Part shown: positions 7,779 to 14,405 of the stretch, in pieces
How the letters are laid out: every line of letters begins with the position of its first letter
How positions within the stretch are numbered: the first letter of the stretch is position 1
From: Methanomicrobia archaeon LH_S13
GTDB taxonomy: Archaea > Halobacteriota > Syntropharchaeia > Alkanophagales > Methanospirareceae
Assembly (NCBI GenBank): GCA_023659785.1
Contig: JAGXOR010000005.1
Coordinates: 1 to 25,887, forward strand
Reading direction: 5' to 3'
DNA length: 25,887 nucleotides
Made by a program: the position numbers and the translations under genes
Notes under the pieces: generated by a model
Seen by the model: only the letters and a program-made list of their open reading frames with translations
The model's database searches: none
Told to the model about the DNA's origin: nothing

Positions 7779-10514
7779 ATGACAAACGGAAAGGAAGAAG
7801 GAGAAGGAGAAGGAGAAGGAAAAGATACGATTTATCTTGTTCCCCATACACATTACGATGCTATCTGGGTCTTCACGAAGGAGGACTATTTTTACATCAA
7901 CATGGTGTCCATTCTGAAGGAGGTGGCTGAGCTTGTTGAAAAGGCCGATTACAAGTTCCTGATAGAGCAAACCTTTCTGCTGGAGGAGATGGAGAAGAGG
8001 TATCCGGAAGTATTCTCAAAGATTGCGAAGAGCATAAAGGAAGGCGCGATAGAGATTGCCGACGGTGAATACCTGATGGCAGATACGATGTTACCTGATG
8101 GAGAAACGTTGATACGAGAAATCTTGGTGGGTAAGAGATACGTGAAGGATAAGTTCGGGGTTGACGTTCCGGTAATGTGGCAGGCAGACAGCTTTGGCTT
8201 GAATGCACAGCTACCACAGATATACAAAAAATCGGGATACCGCTATGTCGCTTTCAGAAGAGGTGCAACGAAGCAAAAGCCTTCGGAATTCCTCTGGGAA
8301 TCCCTGGACGGAACGCGGATTTTAGCTCACTGGATGCCTTTAGGATACCGCGCAGGATTAGACTTGACAAAGCTGGACGAGAGCTATGAGAAACTCAAGA
8401 ACCCAGCGGTGACCTCACACATATTGATGCCTTCCGGGAGTGGGGTAACGATACCACAGCCAGAGACGTTAGAAGCGGTGCGCACGTGGAATGACGAGCG
8501 AGGGGAAGTAGCGGAGATGAAGATAACCACGCCGCATGAATTCTTTGAGGCACTGGAGAAGGAAATAGAAGACCGGAATATTAAGATGGACGTGCGGAAG
8601 GGCGAGATGTATTCGGGTAAGTACTCAGAAGTATTTCCAAATTGCTGTTCAAGCAGAATGTGGATAAAGCAGGAGCTTTGCATGTATGAGGCATGGCTGG
8701 CGTGTTTCGAGCGATGGAGCACGGTAAACTATCTCTTAAATGACCTCTCTCCCACCGAGGGTATGAGAAATGCATGGCGAAAAATTCTGTATATCGCATT
8801 TCATGATGTGACCCCGGGAACCGGTATGGACGCGGGTTATAATGAGGTGAGGCACTTTCATGACTTTTTCAATACTGAAATGGCCGCCCGCTACCTTTGT
8901 ACACATAACCAGGTAATCGATACGGAAGCAGAGGCAAAGGTCGAATCTCAAAGCTCTATGAAGGCATCAGCAGCGATGCCGAGCTATGGCTATGACTATG
9001 GGGACATAATCGTATTTAACTCGCTGTCGTGGGAAGTGAAGAACTGGGTAGAGATGAACTTGCATTTTGACAAGGGTAAACTGGTATCGATTAACGGATT
9101 AAAAAGTAGAGACGAGGAAATAGAAATAGAAGTCATAAAATTCACGCGGTATGATGATGATTCGCTGCGATTTGCACGCATAGGGTTCGTTCCTACGGTT
9201 CCTGCAATGGGGTACAAGGTGTATAAAATCCTTGAGCGTGAGCCGAGACGATATGCTTATGAGCCTAATTTTATCATGATTCGGGGCAACACCATAGAAA
9301 ACTTCTTCTTTGGGATTACGGTAGACCCAGCCACCGGATTGATTGACGTATCAATAGGAAATAGAGGAGCGGAGCAAGAGAAGATTTGCACGGCGAATGA
9401 GCTTGTGCTGGAAGAAGAAAACGGCGACCTCTACTATCACCGACAAAGGCTGGGTATCCCGTTGAAGACAGAAAAGGGAGAAGGAGTGAAGTACGGCTCA
9501 TTCAGGTTAGAGAACTTCTTTATAGATAAAAGTGCCCTGAGACGCGTTATCAATGTCGAAACCAATTATTTTTCCCTTCGATGGCCATACCGACTGACGG
9601 AGAAACGGGAGCCACTTATATGGCGGCATAAATTCTTCGAATGTTCAAAGAAAATAGTGGTTTATAAGGACATTCCGAGAATAGATTTCATCACGACCGT
9701 GGTGGACAAGCATCCGAGGGCACGGCTAAGGGTCAGGTTCTCGACGGGCATGAAATCCCTTACTTATACCTGTGGGACTCAATTTGGCGCTGTTTCTCGA
9801 CCGACCGACCAGTGGCACTATAAGCCAAAAGAGGAGTGGGTGGAGGAACCCTGCGGTGTATTTCCATCGCTGAAATGGCTTGACTATTCCGATGGAACGA
9901 AGGGCATGACCGTGATTCACCAGGGAATACCCGAGAATGAGGTAAGAGATGGGGATGTCTACCTAACGCTGCTCAGAAGCGTTTTAATGCTGTCCTCCGA
10001 TGGTAGAACAGGTCCTGCAATTCCGGTTCCCGATGCGCAGGAGTTAAGAAGATACACATTCAAATATTCCATTTACCCGCATAAAGGCGATTGGCGTGAA
10101 GCTTCGTCTTACAAGCACGCCCTTGAGTTCAACTATCCTCTTGATGCCGTACAGTTGCGAAATGATAGGAAGTACCCTATGAGAAAATCGTTTTTGAAAA
10201 TAGAGCCGGAGAATGTCATTTTATCTGCGTTGAAAAAGGCAGAAGAGGGGAATGAAGTGATTATACGATTTTACGAAACGAAGGGAGAAGAAACGGATGC
10301 TGAAATAACACTGTTTAGAGCGCCAAAATCGGTCAGGGCGGTGAACATGTTAGAAGAAGAGGTGGATGATGAGGAAGTGAAAAAAGAATTGAAAATAGAG
10401 GGAGAACGGATAGAACTGACGGTGAAACCTTTTGAGATAGTTACTTTGAAGGTGGAATTTCACAAACTCCAAATCCCAAATCCTATGGCGAAGGTACTTG
10501 GAGATAAGAGATAA
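7779..10514 (+). CDS. Glycoside hydrolase family 38 alpha-mannosidase
   Basis: 911 residues, within the usual 850-1050. After a low-complexity N-terminus made of Gly-Glu repeats (residues 8-15), VPHTHYDAIW at 21-30 gives the HxHxD metal site (His23, His25, Asp27). WQADSFG at 134-140 holds the catalytic nucleophile Asp137. FHDVTPGTG at 341-349 supplies His342, the usual fourth metal ligand region. Residues 300-400 form the helical middle domain, and the remaining ~500 are the beta-sandwich part. The family removes alpha-linked mannose from glycans or mannosylglycerate-type compounds; the substrate here is unknown. No signal peptide is seen, so the enzyme is probably cytoplasmic. No sugar transporter or other glycosidase lies nearby. 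Confidence 0.9.
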   Translation: MTNGKEEGEGEGEGKDTIYLVPHTHYDAIWVFTKEDYFYINMVSILKEVAELVEKADYKFLIEQTFLLEEMEKRYPEVFSKIAKSIKEGAIEIADGEYLMADTMLPDGETLIREILVGKRYVKDKFGVDVPVMWQADSFGLNAQLPQIYKKSGYRYVAFRRGATKQKPSEFLWESLDGTRILAHWMPLGYRAGLDLTKLDESYEKLKNPAVTSHILMPSGSGVTIPQPETLEAVRTWNDERGEVAEMKITTPHEFFEALEKEIEDRNIKMDVRKGEMYSGKYSEVFPNCCSSRMWIKQELCMYEAWLACFERWSTVNYLLNDLSPTEGMRNAWRKILYIAFHDVTPGTGMDAGYNEVRHFHDFFNTEMAARYLCTHNQVIDTEAEAKVESQSSMKASAAMPSYGYDYGDIIVFNSLSWEVKNWVEMNLHFDKGKLVSINGLKSRDEEIEIEVIKFTRYDDDSLRFARIGFVPTVPAMGYKVYKILEREPRRYAYEPNFIMIRGNTIENFFFGITVDPATGLIDVSIGNRGAEQEKICTANELVLEEENGDLYYHRQRLGIPLKTEKGEGVKYGSFRLENFFIDKSALRRVINVETNYFSLRWPYRLTEKREPLIWRHKFFECSKKIVVYKDIPRIDFITTVVDKHPRARLRVRFSTGMKSLTYTCGTQFGAVSRPTDQWHYKPKEEWVEEPCGVFPSLKWLDYSDGTKGMTVIHQGIPENEVRDGDVYLTLLRSVLMLSSDGRTGPAIPVPDAQELRRYTFKYSIYPHKGDWREASSYKHALEFNYPLDAVQLRNDRKYPMRKSFLKIEPENVILSALKKAEEGNEVIIRFYETKGEETDAEITLFRAPKSVRAVNMLEEEVDDEEVKKELKIEGERIELTVKPFEIVTLKVEFHKLQIPNPMAKVLGDKR

Positions 10515-10545
10515 AAATCTTCATAGCCTTCTATCTAAGGGAACA

Positions 10546-10561
10546 TTTAAAAGTTTATATA
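10546..10561 (+). promoter_or_regulatory. TATA-like box for the small membrane protein gene
   Basis: TTTAAAAGTTTATATA ends 34 bp before the ATG at 10596. GGAAGGGAAAAA just upstream of the ATG is a plausible ribosome site. The spacing fits a transcript start near 10585. Confidence 0.5.
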
Positions 10562-10595
10562 CCACCTACACCAGTATAATTTTGGAAGGGAAAAA

Positions 10596-10865
10596 ATGAT
10601 ATTAGAAATACTTGCGTTTATTATTGGTGTGGTTTACGGATACGTGAAACCCGGGAAGGAAAAGCGCTGGGAACTTTTCAAAAAGGGTGTTGTGTACGGT
10701 GTTATTCTTGGGATATTATTCGGGATTATCGAGTTTTTCGTGGGTGGACTGTTCACCTTTGTGGCGGGTACAATTGGAATGTTTATAGGAGTAATAATCC
10801 TTGTGCTTGTATTCATAATTGGCACGTTTATCGGCGACTTATTGGAAGTGGCAATAAAAAAATGA
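10596..10865 (+). CDS. Small hydrophobic membrane protein of unknown function
   Basis: 89 residues with a good ribosome site (GGAAGGG) and its own TATA box. There are probably three hydrophobic segments: residues 1-15 (ILEILAFIIGVVYGYV), 30-52 (VVYGVILGILFGIIEFFVGG) and 54-80 (GTIGMFIGVIILVLVFIIGTF). A basic loop between the first two (KPGKEKRWELFKK) suggests a cytoplasmic turn by the positive-inside rule. The spacing of glycines resembles tightly packed helices. I recognise no family. It is followed by a hairpin and an oligo-T run, so it is a single-gene unit. Confidence 0.75.
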   Translation: MILEILAFIIGVVYGYVKPGKEKRWELFKKGVVYGVILGILFGIIEFFVGGLFTFVAGTIGMFIGVIILVLVFIIGTFIGDLLEVAIKK

Positions 10866-10877
10866 AAGCGAAACCGA

Positions 10878-10961
10878 AACGCTTTTAAAAAGCGTTGCCG
10901 GGAAAAGCTTCGCGACTAAAATGCTTTTCTCTTTGACTTCCCTTTTTTATTTTTTTCTTTT
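10878..10961 (+). terminator. Hairpin and oligo-T terminator after the small membrane protein
   Basis: AACGCTTTT (10878-10886) and AAAAGCGTT (10888-10896) are perfect inverted repeats, likely folding with a 5-nt loop. Further down, a T-rich run (TTTTTTATTTTTTCTTTT, about 10943-10961) is a typical archaeal oligo-T termination signal on the plus strand. Confidence 0.55.
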
Positions 10962-11002
10962 GGTGGGTTGGATGAGCTATTTTTAACGGCATTAATCTTT
11001 TC

Positions 11003-11029
11003 ATCCGTGTTAATCAGTGTAATCTGTGG
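11003..11029. repeat. Three phased ATCnGTG units
   Basis: ATCCGTGTTA, ATCAGTGTA and ATCTGTGG follow one another with 9-10 bp spacing, close to one helical turn. The block lies just beyond the 3' end of the EF-2 gene in a convergent gap. Its function is unknown. Confidence 0.5.
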
Positions 11030-11054
11030 TTTATAATTCTTCACCACCTCAATA

Positions 11055-13247
11055 TTACCCCACAAAAGTACTTGCCTTCGGCATCTCCAGCTTCATCCCC
11101 TTCTTTTTCCTCACTTCCATTACCTTCTCGTCGAACAGATTTTGAGGTATAGGTTTGAAGCCAGCGAACTCGGTGCTCCAGAGCGCTCTACCTTCGGTTG
11201 CAGACCTTATGTCACCAGCAAAGCCAATCATCTCTGCCACCGGCGCTTCTGACTGCAATGAAACCATGTCACCTTCGGTTTTTATGTCCAGTATTTGACC
11301 TCTTCTGCCCTGTATCTCGCGAGTTACATTCCCAAGCAAATTCTGCGGTATATTTATGAACACCTCCTGTACAGGCTCAAGGAAGGTAGCGCGCGCAAGC
11401 AGCATAGCCGCAAGTATAGCGCTTCGCACCGCAGGAATAACCTGTGCCGGTCCCCGGTGTATCGAATCCTCGTGCAGTTTCACGTCCATCAGCTTTACTT
11501 TTACACCCCGGCACTTCTCCTTTGCCAGCGGTCCCTTCAGCATCATATCCTCAAAACCTTCCTGGATCAACTCCATCACCTCTCGCAGATACTGAATCCC
11601 TTTTGTCATATCAACCAAGACGTTTCCCTCAATGATATTAACGACTTTCTTTGCTTCTTCTTTGACCATACCCGCTTCCATCAGCTTATCTCGCATCAAA
11701 ACCTTGTCTTTGCCCACGGTTATCCCTTCTGTTTTTATCTTTTCCACTACTTTCGCACCCAGAGGTTCGACTTCAAAATAAAACTTGTTGTGCCTGTTTG
11801 GCGATTTCCCTTCCACAGGACCCGCATGCCCTTCTATTGTCTCTCGATAAACGACAATGGGTGGCGAAGCGATTATGGGGACGCCTTCATCATGCTCTAT
11901 CCGATGCGTGATTATTTCAAGATGCAACTCGCCCATTCCTGATACGAGATGTTCACCTGTTTCCTCGTTTATCTCCACGCGTATCATCGGGTCTTCTTTC
12001 GCAAACCTCCTGATCAATTCTACCAGTCGAGGTAGGTCTTTCGTGCTCTTTGCTTCCACCGCGACGGTAACAACAGGCTCACTATAATGCTTCATACTTT
12101 CAAATGGAACTATCTCCGAGGTAGAAAGCGTAGAACCTATCACAGCATCTTTCAGACCTACGAGAGCAACTATATTACCAGCGGACACACTATCCACTTC
12201 TACACGCTCCTGTCCCTCGAATATACCCACCTGCTGAATTCTGTTCTTTTTATACAAGCCTGATATGAACACTTCCGTGCCTTTTTCCACGGTTCCACTG
12301 AAAAGTCTTCCAGTGGTAACTTCTCCGGCATGTGGGTCCATAGAGATGCTGGTTACCATAAAAGCGACATCACCCGACCTATCACATCTCGCCATGCTCT
12401 TGCCTATCTCGCTCTCTGCATCGCCTTGCCATATCACCGGAACTCGATACTTTTGCGATTCTAAGGGATTAGGAAGATGCTCTGTTATTATATCAAGAAC
12501 TGCTTCATAAGCAGGGCACTTCAACGCTAATTCGTGCATGTTCCCGTTCCCCTGTTTGCAATAATCGAACACCTCCTTAAAGCTAATCCCTGTCCTGCGC
12601 ATGGTCGGAACGCTAATAGCCCAGCTATACAACGCGGAGCCAAAAGCGACATTGCCTTTTGCTGCATCCAGCTTCCAATCCTCGTATTTATCCTTTTTCA
12701 TTCCCTGCATCAGTTTGTTTACCTTGTCTATTATCTTGCCAAGTCGGATTTGCATCTCTCGCGCATCTACTTTCAGCTCGTTTATCATCCTGTCAACTTT
12801 GTTAATGAATAGGACGGGTTTCACGTTCTCTTTCATCGCCTGCCTCAGCACGGTCTCGGTTTGCGGCATAGCACCCTCCACGGCGTCAACGACTACCACG
12901 GCACCATCAACAGCTCGCAACGCCCTCGTCACATCGCCACCAAAGTCCACATGACCCGGCGTATCAATAAGATTTATGAGATGGTCTTCGCCTTTGTAAT
13001 CATAAACCACAGACGCATTTGCGTCGAAGATCGTTATCCCCCTTTCCTGTTCCAGATAATAGAAATCCGTGAACAGTTGCTCGCCTGCTAATTCCTTCGA
13101 TATTATCCCCGCTCCTGCGAGGAGGTTGTCAGTCAAAGTTGTCTTCCCATGGTCTATATGAGCGATGATGCCTATGTTTCTTATTAGCTCCGTCTTGTCC
13201 ATCAATACCGTTACCTTTTCCGCTGCCTTTTTTCCTCTTGTTGCCAT
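11055..13247 (-). CDS. fusA: Translation elongation factor EF-2
   Basis: 730 residues, normal for archaeal EF-2, the GTPase that drives ribosomal translocation. GTP-binding blocks: G1 AHIDHGKTT at 29-37, switch I/II QERGITI and DTPGHVDF, and NKVDR for guanine specificity. Near the C-terminus, HEDSIHRGPAQVIPAVR contains the histidine (IHRGP) modified to diphthamide in archaea and eukaryotes. A TATA-like TTTATATAA lies on the minus strand near 13311-13320, about 65 bp before the ATG. In many archaea this gene is beside S7, S12 and EF-1alpha; here it stands alone and EF-1alpha is 8 kb away. Confidence 0.97.
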   Translation of the reverse strand: MATRGKKAAEKVTVLMDKTELIRNIGIIAHIDHGKTTLTDNLLAGAGIISKELAGEQLFTDFYYLEQERGITIFDANASVVYDYKGEDHLINLIDTPGHVDFGGDVTRALRAVDGAVVVVDAVEGAMPQTETVLRQAMKENVKPVLFINKVDRMINELKVDAREMQIRLGKIIDKVNKLMQGMKKDKYEDWKLDAAKGNVAFGSALYSWAISVPTMRRTGISFKEVFDYCKQGNGNMHELALKCPAYEAVLDIITEHLPNPLESQKYRVPVIWQGDAESEIGKSMARCDRSGDVAFMVTSISMDPHAGEVTTGRLFSGTVEKGTEVFISGLYKKNRIQQVGIFEGQERVEVDSVSAGNIVALVGLKDAVIGSTLSTSEIVPFESMKHYSEPVVTVAVEAKSTKDLPRLVELIRRFAKEDPMIRVEINEETGEHLVSGMGELHLEIITHRIEHDEGVPIIASPPIVVYRETIEGHAGPVEGKSPNRHNKFYFEVEPLGAKVVEKIKTEGITVGKDKVLMRDKLMEAGMVKEEAKKVVNIIEGNVLVDMTKGIQYLREVMELIQEGFEDMMLKGPLAKEKCRGVKVKLMDVKLHEDSIHRGPAQVIPAVRSAILAAMLLARATFLEPVQEVFINIPQNLLGNVTREIQGRRGQILDIKTEGDMVSLQSEAPVAEMIGFAGDIRSATEGRALWSTEFAGFKPIPQNLFDEKVMEVRKKKGMKLEMPKASTFVG

Positions 13248-13306
13248 TTACGTTTCCCTTTTTTTGCTAACGTTTTACTTAGAAGGATTTTATGTGGATA
13301 TAGAAG

Positions 13307-13320
13307 ATATATTATATAAA
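13307..13320. promoter_or_regulatory. Shared TATA-like region between EF-2 and tRNA-Asp/trpA
   Basis: The AT-rich tract ATATATTATATAAA can be read as a TATA box in both directions, about 65 bp before the EF-2 start (-) and about 55 bp before the tRNA (+). Two overlapping inverted repeats, ACTAG-TC-CTAGT and GTCCT-AGTG-AGGAC (about 13331-13350), lie between it and the tRNA, near the predicted plus-strand transcript start. Confidence 0.4.
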
Positions 13321-13373
13321 ACATTATTTGTACTAGTCCTAGTGAGGACAATTAAAACCTGACAACTAAAACT

Positions 13374-13446
13374 GCCCGGGTGGTGTAGCGGCCTATCATT
13401 GAGCCCTGTCGAGGCTCGGACTCGGGTTCAAATCCCGACCTGGGCG
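13374..13446 (+). tRNA. tRNA-Asp (anticodon GTC)
   Basis: The 73 nt fold as a cloverleaf. Acceptor arm GCCCGGG pairs with CCTGGGC through one G-U pair. The D arm is TGGTGTAGCGGCCTATCA. The anticodon arm is GAGCC-CTGTCGA-GGCTC with anticodon GTC, and the T arm is TCGGG-TTCAAAT-CCCGA. The discriminator base is G, as expected for archaeal tRNA-Asp. No CCA is encoded, so it must be added after transcription. No intron is present. trpA begins 36 nt downstream on the same strand. Confidence 0.95.
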
Positions 13447-13451
13447 TTGAA

Positions 13452-13469
13452 CTCAATTGTTTAATTGAG
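13452..13469 (+). promoter_or_regulatory. Hairpin between tRNA-Asp and trpA, next to the ribosome site
   Basis: CTCAATT (13452-13458) and AATTGAG (13463-13469) form a perfect 7-bp stem with a 4-nt loop. The 3' end of the stem is the first GAG of the GAGGAGG Shine-Dalgarno of trpA (start 13482). The structure could mark the tRNA 3'-processing point or gate translation of trpA. Confidence 0.4.
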
Positions 13470-13481
13470 GAGGAAATAAGC

Positions 13482-14300
13482 ATGCGCTTAGAAGAGAAGT
13501 TCAAAGAACTAAAAGAGAGAAAAGAGAAAGCATTGATAGGCTTCGTAACTGCAGGCTATCCCTCTGCTGAGGATACATTGGAAATTGCTCATGCGATAGT
13601 CAAAGGAGGAGTAGACATTTTGGAGCTTGGTTTGCCTTTCTCTGATCCCATTGCAGACGGCGTTACGATACAAAGAGCGAGTGAAAGTAGTTTGAAAGCA
13701 GGGATGAATTCAGATTTATTTTTTGATGTCGCTACGGAAATAAAAGGAGTGGAGAAAGTTTGCCTCACTTATTACAATTTAGTGTTACAAAGGGGGTTGG
13801 AAGAGTTCATAAAGGATTGCGAATCTGCGGGAATAAAAGGTTTGGTGGTTCCAGATCTACCGGTGGAGGAGTCAAAACCGCTGCTAAAAATATGCGATAG
13901 GTATGGAACCGATTTGATCTTCATTATTGCACCTACAACAACAGAGAAAAGAATGGCACGGATTTTGGACGCTGCATCAGGGTTTATTTACGTTGTATCC
14001 CTGCTCGGCGTGACAGGAACGAGAGAGAAGATTTCCGATGCAATATACCCTCTTATCAAAAGGATAGGAGAAGTGAATTTAAATTTATCAGGGGATGATG
14101 TATCATCCATACCCCTGGCGGTTGGATTCGGTATCTCAAAGCCAGAGCATGTAAAAACGGTTTGCGAGGTTGCAGATGGAGCAATCGTGGGTAGTGCATT
14201 CATAAGATTGATAGAAGAGGGATTAGAGTCCAAAGAGAGCATGCTTCACGAGGTAGAGGAATTTACAAAGAGTTTAAAGAAGGAGACCAAAAGCGTATGA
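13482..14300 (+). CDS. trpA: Tryptophan synthase alpha chain
   Basis: 272 residues, normal length. The alpha subunit splits indole-3-glycerol phosphate to indole and glyceraldehyde 3-phosphate and passes indole to TrpB. GFVTAGYPS at 20-28 and DILELGLPFSDPIADG at 45-60 contain the catalytic Glu48 and Asp59. VVPDLPVEES, YVVSLLGVTGTRE (phosphate-binding loop) and AVGFGISKPEH follow in the right order. GAGGAGG lies 6 nt before the ATG. It stands directly after tRNA-Asp and no other trp gene is in the window, so it is separated from trpB, its usual partner. The gene is convergent with the HdrA-like gene. Confidence 0.96.
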   Translation: MRLEEKFKELKERKEKALIGFVTAGYPSAEDTLEIAHAIVKGGVDILELGLPFSDPIADGVTIQRASESSLKAGMNSDLFFDVATEIKGVEKVCLTYYNLVLQRGLEEFIKDCESAGIKGLVVPDLPVEESKPLLKICDRYGTDLIFIIAPTTTEKRMARILDAASGFIYVVSLLGVTGTREKISDAIYPLIKRIGEVNLNLSGDDVSSIPLAVGFGISKPEHVKTVCEVADGAIVGSAFIRLIEEGLESKESMLHEVEEFTKSLKKETKSV

Positions 14301-14405
14301 GCAACAGTGCAAAATGCCGAGCGTTGGACTTCATTTCGCGCTTACTCTTTTCTTTGTCGCTGCATGCTTAATAATCTTCGGAATGGCTATGCCTTTCCCT
14401 TCTCC

